From CAWGET01 sp963821715 (GTDB lineage Bacteria > Bacteroidota > Ignavibacteria > Ignavibacteriales > Melioribacteraceae), in NCBI GenBank assembly GCA_963821715.1, contig CAWGET010000010.1, positions 496,001 through 560,000 on the forward strand: a stretch of 64,000 nucleotides of DNA, given 5' to 3'. A program made the translations under genes and the position numbers. The notes beneath the pieces are model-generated. The model was not told the origin of the DNA. It did not search any database and was given only the letters and a program-made list of their open reading frames with translations. Within the stretch, counting starts at the first letter, position 1. Every line of letters begins with the position of its first letter. Of the stretch, positions 8,841 to 17,244 are shown piece after piece.

Positions 8841-9752
8841 ATGTTCGAATCCAGCGCTAATGTTGAAGCGACATTTAAATCCAAAGATACCGAAGAGTCG
8901 ATTGATATTTTGTTCTATAGACCGGTTGGTTATAGACTGGCTCTCTTTTCGGAGAAGATGAATTTAACCCCAAATACAATTACCGTTATAAGTATTTTTT
9001 GGGGTATTCTAGCCGGACATCTTTTTTATTACCAAGAACTTTACATTAATATTGTCGGGATGCTTTTCCTTGTTTTTGCGAATGCATTAGACAGTGCCGA
9101 CGGGCAACTCGCACGAATTACCAATACAAGGACAAAACTCGGAAGATTCCTCGACGGTCTTGCCGGAAATTTATGGTTTGTGAGTATTTATATTCATCTC
9201 TGCTTAAGAATTATTGCCCAAGGAGGAAGCTGGTGGATATTCGGGCTTGCTCTGGTTGTTGGCGTGTTTCATTCTTTCCAAAGCGCGATGGCCGACTATT
9301 ACAGAAACGCGTATCTCTTTTTCGTTGAAGGAAAATCGAAAGGAGAAGTCGATACTTCCGAAGGTCTTAAAAAAGAATACAACTCAGAATCCTGGAAAAA
9401 CGATTTTGTGAACAAGCTGTTTTTACGGTTATATTTAAATTATACAAATCAGCAGGAACTTCTGTCATCAAATTTACGAAAGCTTTATGCGGCTGCGGAT
9501 GAAAAATTCGGTGATAAAATTCCCAAAAGCTTTAAAGAAAAATTCCGTAAAATGAATAAGCCGTTAATGAAGTACTGCAACATTTTAACAACAAATACAA
9601 GAATGATGGTTTTGTTTATTTCCATTTTTTTAGATTACGTATTGTTATATTTTCTTTTTGAATTAACTATATTAAACTTTCTTCTTGCGTATCTTGTAAT
9701 TAAGCAGGAAAGCATAAGCAAAAAATTATTATCGGATATAAAAAGCGTATGA
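8841..9752 (+). CDS. CDP-alcohol phosphatidyltransferase family membrane protein
   Basis: Integral membrane enzyme (303 residues) that transfers a phosphoalcohol from a CDP-activated donor. The signature spans residues 84-109: D84-x2-D87-G-x2-A-R-x8-G101-x3-D105-x3-G109. The fourth aspartate expected at 109 is glycine here and the next residue is Asn110, a departure from the classic motif. Predicted membrane helices surround the motif, with a soluble insert near 160-240 and hydrophobic helices at the C-terminus. With inositol-phosphate synthase and a nucleotidyltransferase in the same cluster, the likely product is phosphatidylinositol phosphate, an inositol sphingolipid, or a di-inositol phosphate solute. 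Confidence 0.85.
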   Translation: MFESSANVEATFKSKDTEESIDILFYRPVGYRLALFSEKMNLTPNTITVISIFWGILAGHLFYYQELYINIVGMLFLVFANALDSADGQLARITNTRTKLGRFLDGLAGNLWFVSIYIHLCLRIIAQGGSWWIFGLALVVGVFHSFQSAMADYYRNAYLFFVEGKSKGEVDTSEGLKKEYNSESWKNDFVNKLFLRLYLNYTNQQELLSSNLRKLYAAADEKFGDKIPKSFKEKFRKMNKPLMKYCNILTTNTRMMVLFISIFLDYVLLYFLFELTILNFLLAYLVIKQESISKKLLSDIKSV

Positions 9753-9865
9753 TAAAGCCGGCGCAAAATATAAATATAATCGATATTCCATCCTACGGAT
9801 ACTCCATCTCATCAATACACAAGCTTAATCTGTAAAATCCTGATGCACTGCGGGCAAAGATAAAT

Positions 9866-10912
9866 ATGAAACAGAAGATTGCAAGCTCGATATTTTTCAT
9901 CATTGGATTGGCTTTGCTCGGATATTTGGTCTATGATCTTGGGATCGACCGAATTTGGCTTAATGTAAAAAAAACAGGTTGGTGGTTTTTCCCGGTAATC
10001 GGCATTTGGGTTTTTATTTATTTCCTCAATGCAATCGTCTGGTATTTTATTCTGGATGATAATGGAAATTCAATATCGTTCAAAAGAATATATTCCATTA
10101 CAATCAGCGGCTTTGCCATCAATTATATTACGCCTTTTGTTAACCTCGGCGGAGAGCCTTACCGTATAATAGCACTAAAAAATTATGTTGGCATAAATCG
10201 TTCCGTTTCGTCTGTTATTCTTTACACAATGATGCATATGCTTTCCCATTTTATCTTCTGGGTAACGGCAATCATTTTAATTCACTTTACAACTCCCTTG
10301 GATGAATATGTTTCAGGGTTTTTATTCGCCGCGGCAATAGTTTTACTTCTTTTTATTTACTTCTTTTTTACCCGTTACAAAAAGGGAGTATTTATTTCAC
10401 TCTTAAATCTTTTCGGCCGTTTACCGCTCCTTAAAAAGTTGGCGGCTAAGTTTGAAAGCAAAAGAAATACACTTGAAGAGATAGATGAACAAATAAGGCG
10501 GTTTTATTATGATCGGCCTAAAAAATTTTTCTATTCGATTGTGATAGAATATTTTGCGCGCGTTGTTGCGTCTATGGAATTTTACTTTATTTTAATGGCA
10601 ATCGGCGTTACAGCTAATTTTTTAGAGGTTTTTTACATTTATGCCGGAGTTACATTAATTACAAATATTTTATTTTTTATGCCGCTGCAGCTCGGCTCGC
10701 GCGAAGGCGGGCTTTATCTTGTCTTTTCAAGTTTAAATTTTACTGCGGCGCTTGGAGTGTATGTTAGTTTGATAACAAGAATACGAGAGCTTTTTTGGAT
10801 TTTTATAGGATTGATTCTCATAAGAATAAATATGCACGGAAAGCCGATGACGAGAAAAGCCTTGTTCGATTATAAAGAAAGCGAGGAGGTAAATGAAAGC
10901 AATTCTGTTTGA
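9866..10912 (+). CDS. Flippase-like integral membrane protein (LPG synthase TM/UPF0104 family)
   Basis: Polytopic membrane protein of 348 residues with about eight hydrophobic segments. The segment NYITPFVNLGGEPYRI near residue 90 and the late PLQLGSREGGLY match the conserved loops of the lysylphosphatidylglycerol synthetase transmembrane region (PF03706), found in lipid-handling or flippase-like proteins. No catalytic aminoacyl-transfer domain follows. It overlaps the HAD phosphatase gene by 20 bases, so it belongs to the inositol cluster and may move the inositol lipid or its precursor across the membrane. The transport role is inference. Confidence 0.75.
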   Translation: MKQKIASSIFFIIGLALLGYLVYDLGIDRIWLNVKKTGWWFFPVIGIWVFIYFLNAIVWYFILDDNGNSISFKRIYSITISGFAINYITPFVNLGGEPYRIIALKNYVGINRSVSSVILYTMMHMLSHFIFWVTAIILIHFTTPLDEYVSGFLFAAAIVLLLFIYFFFTRYKKGVFISLLNLFGRLPLLKKLAAKFESKRNTLEEIDEQIRRFYYDRPKKFFYSIVIEYFARVVASMEFYFILMAIGVTANFLEVFYIYAGVTLITNILFFMPLQLGSREGGLYLVFSSLNFTAALGVYVSLITRIRELFWIFIGLILIRINMHGKPMTRKALFDYKESEEVNESNSV

Positions 10913-11597
10913 TTTCGGCGGCACGATCGATACCGAAGGAATTCACTGGAGTGAAAAATTTTGGGACGCTTATCAAAAATTGAACATCAGTGTTAATAAA
11001 TCCAATTACGAAAAAGCTTTTGTTTCTGCCGAACCTGTTATGCTTTCTGGAATAATAAAATCAGATTCGACTTTTTATAATACTCTTTTACAGCAGGTGC
11101 TTTCGCAATTGAAGTACCTAAAAAAAAATTCCTATCTAAGCGGAGAGTTTAATGAGGAGAAAACCGCTAAAACAATTGTGGATATTTGTTATGCAGATGT
11201 GAAGGAAACGATAAAACGGAATAAAATTCTGTTAGAAGAATTAAATAAAAGTTATATTTTAGGTTTGGTCTCAAATTTTTACGGCAATATTGAAAGCGTT
11301 CTGAAAGAGTTTGATATTGATCATTTATTTTATGCCGTAGTGGATTCGGGCGTTATTGGAATAAGGAAACCGGACCCGGAAATTTTTAGAATCAGCATAG
11401 CGAAATTAAATGTTGAAGCAAATGAAACGTATATGGTAGGAGATTCTTACTCGCGGGATATTGCGCCTGCAAAGTCTATCGGCTGCAAAACCATCTGGCT
11501 GGACGGGAGAAGTTACTCGCGACCCGCAGAGACAAATGCCGCAGATTTTACAGTTAGGTCGCTTGAAGAAACGCGAAATATTTTTTTAGATAGATAA
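10893..11597 (+). CDS. HAD-superfamily hydrolase, candidate inositol-lipid phosphate phosphatase
   Basis: HAD subfamily IA phosphatase of 234 residues. Motif I is DFGGTID with nucleophile Asp7; the usual second Asp is Gly9, as in several HAD-IA branches. Motif II is LVSNFYG, motif III GIRKPDPEIF with its lysine, and motif IV MVGDSYSRDI. A strong AGGAGG site precedes the ATG, which lies inside the end of the membrane protein gene. Since CDP-alcohol transferases using inositol-phosphate make a phosphorylated lipid, a phosphatase is needed to finish the product; this gene is the obvious candidate, by context only. Confidence 0.8.
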   Translation: MKAILFDFGGTIDTEGIHWSEKFWDAYQKLNISVNKSNYEKAFVSAEPVMLSGIIKSDSTFYNTLLQQVLSQLKYLKKNSYLSGEFNEEKTAKTIVDICYADVKETIKRNKILLEELNKSYILGLVSNFYGNIESVLKEFDIDHLFYAVVDSGVIGIRKPDPEIFRISIAKLNVEANETYMVGDSYSRDIAPAKSIGCKTIWLDGRSYSRPAETNAADFTVRSLEETRNIFLDR

Positions 11598-11612
11598 AAA
11601 GCAGGAGAATGT

Positions 11613-12977
11613 ATGGAAAATAATATTCAAAAACCGAACGGAAAATTAGGTGTGTTAATTGTAGGTTTGAACGGAGCGGTTTCAACTACATTTTTAGCCG
11701 GAACATTGGCCGTAAGAAAAGGGGTTGCTAAACCAATCGGATCGGTTACTCAAATGGGAACTATAAGATTAGGTGAAAGAAATGAGGAAAGATTTCCATT
11801 AGTAAAAGATTTTGTTCCATTGGCAGAATTAGATGACCTGGTTTTCGGCGGATGGGATATCCGGGACGAAAACTGTTATGAGTCCGCTAATTATGCAAAA
11901 GTATTAGAAGAGAAAGACTTAGATAAAATAAAAGATGAACTGCAGAACATTCGTCCTATGAAAGCCGTTTTCGATCAAAAATATGTCGCGAGGCTTCAAG
12001 GCGATTGGGTGAAAAAAGCAGATACAAAAACTGAATTAATGGAACAATTACGTGAAGATATTAAGAATTTCAAAGAAGAAAACGAATGCGATAGATTGGT
12101 GATGATTTGGTGCGGAAGCACTGAAATTTTTATTCCTTCAGGAGAGGTTCATTCATCTTTGGATAAATTAGAAGCGGGAATGAAAAATAATGACGAAGCA
12201 ATTGCGCCAAGTATGCTTTACGCTTACGCCGCAATCGCCGAAGGAGTTCCGTTCATAAACGGCGCTCCAAATTTAACTGTCGATATGCCCGCGATAATTG
12301 AATTCGCAAAAACGCAGCAAGTTCCTTTAGCAGGTAAAGATTTCAAAACCGGTCAGACGCTGATAAAAACAGTTATCGCGCCGATGCTTAAAGCTAGAAT
12401 GCTCGGTCTTCACGGATGGTTCTCAAGTAATATTCTGGGGAACAGAGACGGCGAAGTTCTCGACGATCCGTTCTCGTTCAAAACGAAAGAAGAAAGTAAA
12501 CTGTCGGTTCTGGACGGAATTCTTCAACCGGACCTTTATCCGGATCTTTACGATAATTTTTATCATAAAGTAAGAATAAATTATTATCCGCCGCGCGGCG
12601 ATAATAAAGAAGGCTGGGATAATATTGATATTTTCGGATGGCTGGGATATCCAATGCAGCTCAAGATCGATTTTCTCTGCCGCGATTCAATCCTCGCTGC
12701 TCCGATAGTTCTCGACCTCGTGCTGCTTATGGATCTTGCTTACCGCGACAATTTAAGCGGAATTCAGGAATGGCTTTCGTTCTTCTTTAAAAGTCCGATG
12801 CATTCCGAAGGTGTAGTCCCGGAACATGATTTATTTATTCAGCAGATGAAGATGAAAAATACACTCCGCGCTATGATGCAGGAACAGCCTGTTACTCATA
12901 TTGATCGGAAAGATAACGGGGTGGACGCCGGAAAATTTGTTCAGGATTCCGAAGTTGAGGAAGAAAAAGAAAATTAG
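11613..12977 (+). CDS. myo-Inositol-1(3)-phosphate synthase
   Basis: NAD-dependent conversion of glucose 6-phosphate to inositol 3-phosphate, the committed step of inositol synthesis. The 454 residues have a Rossmann NAD site near the start (LIVGLNGAVSTTFLAG), then YAAIAEGVPFINGAPN, the GKDFKTGQT segment with an active-site lysine, LGLHGWFSSNILGNRDG, and the late LKIDFLCRDSILAAPIVLDL typical of eukaryote-like and Bacteroidota enzymes. A GCAGGAG site precedes the ATG. It is the last gene of the cluster, before a strong terminator, and is the firmest evidence that the cluster concerns inositol. Confidence 0.95.
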   Translation: MENNIQKPNGKLGVLIVGLNGAVSTTFLAGTLAVRKGVAKPIGSVTQMGTIRLGERNEERFPLVKDFVPLAELDDLVFGGWDIRDENCYESANYAKVLEEKDLDKIKDELQNIRPMKAVFDQKYVARLQGDWVKKADTKTELMEQLREDIKNFKEENECDRLVMIWCGSTEIFIPSGEVHSSLDKLEAGMKNNDEAIAPSMLYAYAAIAEGVPFINGAPNLTVDMPAIIEFAKTQQVPLAGKDFKTGQTLIKTVIAPMLKARMLGLHGWFSSNILGNRDGEVLDDPFSFKTKEESKLSVLDGILQPDLYPDLYDNFYHKVRINYYPPRGDNKEGWDNIDIFGWLGYPMQLKIDFLCRDSILAAPIVLDLVLLMDLAYRDNLSGIQEWLSFFFKSPMHSEGVVPEHDLFIQQMKMKNTLRAMMQEQPVTHIDRKDNGVDAGKFVQDSEVEEEKEN

Positions 12978-12998
12978 CAATTTTCACAATTCTTTTCT

Positions 12999-13031
12999 AA
13001 GGCTGTTCAATTTTTTTTGAACAGCCTTTTT
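12999..13031 (+). terminator. Rho-independent terminator of the inositol cluster
   Basis: A perfect 12-base-pair stem (AAGGCTGTTCAA with its complement) around a six-T loop, followed by a short T run. It begins 21 bases after the inositol-phosphate synthase stop codon. The convergent gene downstream ends 19 bases further on, and the A-rich left flank may let the hairpin serve both directions. Confidence 0.9.
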
Positions 13032-13049
13032 ATGCACTATTCCGAACAA

Positions 13050-13709
13050 TTACTGACGATATTTAGCTTCACGGTTTTTGTCTATCCAGTATGACCAGCC
13101 AATAATTAACCACTGCGCCAGTCCGATATAAGCTATCGGCTCGACAGCAGGCGGTGGCGGGCCGAAAACATTTGAAATGTAAATAAGCGCTAAAAAAATT
13201 ATCAATCCCCAAAAAGCGATGGAGCCTTTTTTGTTCTTAGCTTTTGTCGATTTCAGATAAAAATAGACGCCCGCAATAAATATTGCGCCTTCCAAAAGAA
13301 TTGATAACAAAACCGAGTTCCAAAGCCCAAAACCAACCTTAGCGGAATCACCAAAAGAAAGCGGGAGATCGGGACGGTGAGTTAACAGGTCTAATATCCA
13401 ATGGCTAAGTACAAGAAAACCGAGTAATATTGAAGCGCGCAAATTTTTTCTGATAAAAAAATAAACCGCCCCGAAGATAATGCCGTAAATTAAAACTGCC
13501 AGAAAGCTGTGTGAAAAAGGGTAATATTCAAAATCTAAAGGAGTAAATGCAGTATTTCCGGGATCGATAAGAACCGTCTCTAGACCGAACAAAAGAAAAA
13601 CCGGCCAAAGCAGGTCGATAAACTGGGCCGCGAGCAAGTAAGTTCCTAAAGAAGGCTGCCTGTCAATTTGTTTAGCCGCGAGACCAACGCCGAAATGCCC
13701 TATAAACAT
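13050..13709 (-). CDS. YdjM-like (DUF457) membrane protein, putative metal-dependent hydrolase
   Basis: Polytopic inner-membrane protein of 219 residues. The N-terminal GHFGVGLAAK, a FIDLLWP segment, PFSHSFLAVL and SHWILDLLTHRPD supply the conserved His and Asp residues of the YdjM/LexA-binding membrane-hydrolase family (PF04307). The second half is three further hydrophobic helices and a basic tail. The function of this family is poorly known. Transcribed as a single gene against the inositol cluster. Confidence 0.7.
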   Translation of the reverse strand: MFIGHFGVGLAAKQIDRQPSLGTYLLAAQFIDLLWPVFLLFGLETVLIDPGNTAFTPLDFEYYPFSHSFLAVLIYGIIFGAVYFFIRKNLRASILLGFLVLSHWILDLLTHRPDLPLSFGDSAKVGFGLWNSVLLSILLEGAIFIAGVYFYLKSTKAKNKKGSIAFWGLIIFLALIYISNVFGPPPPAVEPIAYIGLAQWLIIGWSYWIDKNREAKYRQ

Positions 13710-13940
13710 TCTATCTCCTAAATAGTGTATAAAATGGCAGATGAATTAAAATATGGTTGGAAACTTGCATTCTATCTATGCATTCTTATTTTATAAAGAT
13801 AATCAACCCGATCTTAAAAACAAATTAGTTTTATTTTTCAATCAATTATCATTTCATTTGAACCCTGACAGAATGTTTTAATTGCTTAGAAACCCGAATG
13901 GTTTTATTTATTCTGCGGGAAACGTATGAGGAGGTTTACA

Positions 13941-15125
13941 ATGAAAGCGAATTTAAGAAACTCTATTCTGTTTTTTATTTTTATAACTACGGTAAATTTT
14001 ATTTTTCCGAAAATTATTTTTTCTCAAGAAGAAGACTCCGAATTCAAGATAGGCGGAGCCGTAAGATATAATTTGTTTCTGGAATTATATGAAGACGAGA
14101 ATATAACAGCTGACGACGCTCAGTTTACCTGGGATACGTGGCGTTTAAATGTAAGGGGCAAAACAAACGGATTGATCCTCGATTTTGAGTATCGGTTCTA
14201 TCCCACGTTCGGAACTCATTTTATTCATCATGGCTGGATTGGATACAATTTTTCGGAGGCAACTCAGCTTCAGGTCGGAGTTACGCAGGTCCCTTTCGGC
14301 GATCAGCCGTACGCTTCGCATAGCTGGTGGTTTTCCACTTCATACTATGTTGGATTGGAAGACGACTATGATATGGGATTTAAGCTGACGCATAAGATTG
14401 ACAATCTTGATCTGGCTTTCGCGTATTTTATGCAGGCAGAACCGCAAGGCCCCAGCTACGGAGGCGATGTTAATTTCAGCGGTCCCGGTTCGGGAAGATA
14501 TTCCTACGATATTGTTGAAGTCGAAAACGAATCGAATCAGGAGCGAAATCAGTTTAACGCGAGAGCGGCTTACACTTTCGATCACAGCGAATCGGCTTCT
14601 ACAGAAATAGGTCTCTCAGCTCAGTTCGGACAAATATATAACCGTGCTCTCGACGATTTCGGAAGTCACAATGCAATCGGTTTGCACCTCGACGGAAATT
14701 ACGGGCAATTCAATGTAAAAGCGCACGTAGAAAATTATACAATAGACGCGAAGAACGACGAAGGGGACGAACTTGATGTAGTTAATATGGGCGCTTACGG
14801 ATTTCCCTATCCCATCGCGGCGGAAGCATCAATAGCGACTCTTGGAATAAGCTATTCTCTTCCTGTTAATTTGGGTCCCATCTCCAACATAACTTTTTAT
14901 AATGATTACTCTGTTACAAAAAAGAACAAAGATGAATTTGCGGATACACAGCAGAATACCATCGGTATGCTGGTAACCGCGGGAAGTATTTACACATATT
15001 TCGATATTGCTTCGGGTAAAAATCAGCCATGGCTCACAAATAATTTCGGCGCGGGACTTGGCGCTGGTTCCGAAGACGCTGAATGGAATACGCGCTTAAA
15101 TATTAATATTGGATACTATTTCTAA
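13941..15125 (+). CDS. Outer-membrane porin-like beta-barrel protein
   Basis: Secreted beta-barrel with a signal peptide (lysine, hydrophobic core, cleavage near IIFSQEED) followed by alternating aromatic strands ending in YYF, the usual C-terminal barrel end. An ATG 15 bases upstream is in frame, but the perfect AGGAGG at 13929-13934 lies inside that extension with ideal spacing to the ATG chosen here, giving 394 residues. It ends 19 bases before the ABC ATPase gene, so it probably belongs to the betaine-uptake operon and lets solute through the outer membrane. No specific porin family is recognised with certainty. Confidence 0.8.
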   Translation: MKANLRNSILFFIFITTVNFIFPKIIFSQEEDSEFKIGGAVRYNLFLELYEDENITADDAQFTWDTWRLNVRGKTNGLILDFEYRFYPTFGTHFIHHGWIGYNFSEATQLQVGVTQVPFGDQPYASHSWWFSTSYYVGLEDDYDMGFKLTHKIDNLDLAFAYFMQAEPQGPSYGGDVNFSGPGSGRYSYDIVEVENESNQERNQFNARAAYTFDHSESASTEIGLSAQFGQIYNRALDDFGSHNAIGLHLDGNYGQFNVKAHVENYTIDAKNDEGDELDVVNMGAYGFPYPIAAEASIATLGISYSLPVNLGPISNITFYNDYSVTKKNKDEFADTQQNTIGMLVTAGSIYTYFDIASGKNQPWLTNNFGAGLGAGSEDAEWNTRLNINIGYYF

Positions 15126-15144
15126 AAACTGATAAGAGTTGACT

Positions 15145-15282
15145 ATGAACGACGTTGTTGTTGAAGTAAAAAATTTATATAAGATTTTCGGATCGAATCC
15201 GCAGAGGGTTTTTCCTATGCTCGAAAAAGGAATGGCGAAATCGGAAATTCTCGAAAAAACCGGGATGCACAGTTGCTATTGA
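15145..15282 (+). CDS. proV: Glycine betaine/proline ABC transporter ATPase, N-terminal fragment (frameshifted)
   Basis: First 45 residues of a ProV/OpuAA-type ATPase: VEVKNLYKIFG, then the insert ending EILEKTG that is characteristic of betaine/choline importers and absent from most ABC ATPases. The frame then stops. One extra base near 15265 restores the family sequence GCTVAIDDANFQV, which leads directly into the Walker A region in the next frame. See the following entry for the rest of the protein. Confidence 0.85.
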   Translation: MNDVVVEVKNLYKIFGSNPQRVFPMLEKGMAKSEILEKTGMHSCY

Positions 15283-16397
15283 CGATGCGAATTTTCAGGT
15301 GCGGAAAGCTGAAACATTTGTGATTATGGGTCTTTCCGGAAGCGGAAAATCTACAATCATCAGATGCCTGAATCGTTTGATTGAACCGACGCGGGGGCAA
15401 GTTCTGATTTACGGCGATGATATAATGAAAATGAATAAAGAAAAATTGCGGCAAATCCGCCGGACTAAAATGTCGATGGTTTTTCAAAATTTCGGTCTCT
15501 TTCCACACCGCACAGTTTTAAAAAATGTAGAATACGGTCTCGAGATATCCGGAGTTGACAAAGACAAGAGAAAAGCTAGCGCTGAAAAAGCTCTGGATCA
15601 AGTTGGATTGAAAGGCTACGAAAACAGTATGCCGGATGAGTTAAGCGGTGGGATGAAACAGCGTGTAGGCCTTGCGCGCGCTTTGGCTAACGATGCTGAA
15701 ATATTATTGATGGATGAAGCCTTCAGCGCACTCGATCCGCTGATAAGAACTCAAATGCAGGATGAATTAATTGAGCTTCAAACTAAAGTTCATAAGACCA
15801 TTATTTTTATTACCCACGATTTAGACGAAGCGTTGAAACTCGGCGACCGGATCGTGATACTCGGACAGGGCGGACAGGTGAAGCAGATAGGAACTCCTGA
15901 AGAAATCTTAACCGACCCGGCAGACGAGTATGTAAGGACTTTTGTGCAGAATGTTGACCGAAGTAAAATTATTACCGCTTCAACCATAATGCGCAAACCG
16001 GTAACCGTAAATCTACTTAAGGAAGGTCCGGCATCCGCCATCAGAAAAATGGAACAGATAAAATCCTCAACGCTTTATGTTGTTGACGGAGAAAAACATT
16101 TGAAAGGAATAATTAGAATAGATGACGTAGTAAAACTTCAAAAAGAGAAAAGCCGCGATCTCGAGTCAATTTTGATTACAGAAATTCCAACAACCGCGCC
16201 CGATACTTCGGTGAGCGATCTTCTAACATATGCGCTAGAAGCAAAGCTGCCTCTGGCAGTTTTAGATGAAGATAAGCAGGCTTCTTGGAATTGTGGACCG
16301 GGCTATGGTGATCGCCGAAGTCAGCGACGACGCATCGAACGGAGACGAAACAGAGGAAAAAGTGGTAACTTATCAGGAGGTTAAGAGCGATGTTTGA
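15263..16397 (+). CDS. proV: Glycine betaine/proline ABC transporter ATPase, main part (two frameshifts)
   Basis: ATP-binding subunit of an osmoprotectant importer. It has Walker A GLSGSGKST, Q-loop VFQNFGLFPHR, signature LSGGMKQRVGLARAL, Walker B ILLMDEAFSALDP and switch His in ITHDLDEALK, followed by a C-terminal CBS-type regulatory region from about residue 275. A second extra base at 16280 sends the frame into an odd Arg-rich tail ending at 16384; skipping it gives LLGIVDRAMVIAEVSDDA and a stop at 16395-16397, overlapping the permease start by eight bases as expected in an operon. Whether the intact protein is made depends on whether both indels are real. Confidence 0.85.
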
Positions 16398-17217
16398 TTT
16401 AGATATAGGCGGAATTTTTGAAAATATAATTTTATGGCTTACGGATAATTTTGATGTTTTTTTTGATTCGATAACTAACGGCGTTAAATCTGTACTAAGC
16501 GCTTTTGAAGCGGTTCTTCTCTTTCCACCCTCTCTGGTAATCGTAATTCTTTTTGCGGCCCTTGCCTGGTATGTAGCAAGTAAAGGAGTTGCCGTTTTCA
16601 CTCTGCTAGGTCTGCTCCTCATCGATTATATGGGATTCTGGGTTGCAACAATGGAAACTCTTGCGCTTGTTATTACTTCCGTGCTAATCGCGCTCCTTAT
16701 CGGGTTGCCGCTGGGGATATGGGCTTCAAAAAATATTGTTGTGGAAAAATTTCTTAGACCGGTTCTTGATTTTATGCAGACGCTTCCGGCATTCGTTTAT
16801 CTTATTCCGGCTGTTTTGTTTTTCAGATTAGGAGAAGTGCCCGGAGTTGTGGCAACGCTTATCTTTTCGCTGCCGCCGGCTGTCCGCTTTACCAACTTAG
16901 GAATTCGTCAGGTTCCGAAGGAGATTAAAGAAGCGGCGGTTTCTTACGGATCAACTTCGAGACAGATGCTTTTTAAGGTTGAGCTGCCGGTTGCTATGCC
17001 TACAATTATGGCTGGAATAAATCAAACAATTATGCTCGCGCTGTCAATGGTGGTTATCGCCGGAATGATTGGAGCCGGCGGGCTTGGTAACGAAGTGCTA
17101 AAAGGAATTACGCAATTGAAAATCGGATTAGGCTTTGAGAGCGGTATCTCGATCGTTATTCTCGCAATATTTCTCGATCGTGTTACGCAGGCGCTGGGAA
17201 CAAGAAAACGAAATTAA
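16390..17217 (+). CDS. proW: Glycine betaine/proline ABC transporter permease
   Basis: Membrane permease of 275 residues with six or seven hydrophobic segments and the BPD-type EAA loop EIKEAAVSYGSTSRQMLFKV near residue 178 followed by LPVAMPTIMAGINQT, a sequence characteristic of ProW/OpuAB. The N-terminal amphipathic stretch before the first helix is also typical of this subfamily. A CAGGAGG site lies within the end of proV. It forms the membrane channel for the ATPase and the binding lipoprotein encoded on each side. Confidence 0.93.
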   Translation: MFDLDIGGIFENIILWLTDNFDVFFDSITNGVKSVLSAFEAVLLFPPSLVIVILFAALAWYVASKGVAVFTLLGLLLIDYMGFWVATMETLALVITSVLIALLIGLPLGIWASKNIVVEKFLRPVLDFMQTLPAFVYLIPAVLFFRLGEVPGVVATLIFSLPPAVRFTNLGIRQVPKEIKEAAVSYGSTSRQMLFKVELPVAMPTIMAGINQTIMLALSMVVIAGMIGAGGLGNEVLKGITQLKIGLGFESGISIVILAIFLDRVTQALGTRKRN

Positions 17218-17244
17218 TTTTGTATAATAAAAAAAAGGAGAAAA

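Noticed and set aside
13734..13796. A 20-codon frame MADELKYGWKL... with a hydrophobic end, upstream of the porin
   Set aside because: No ribosome site, no homologue known to me, and it could arise by chance in AT-rich DNA.
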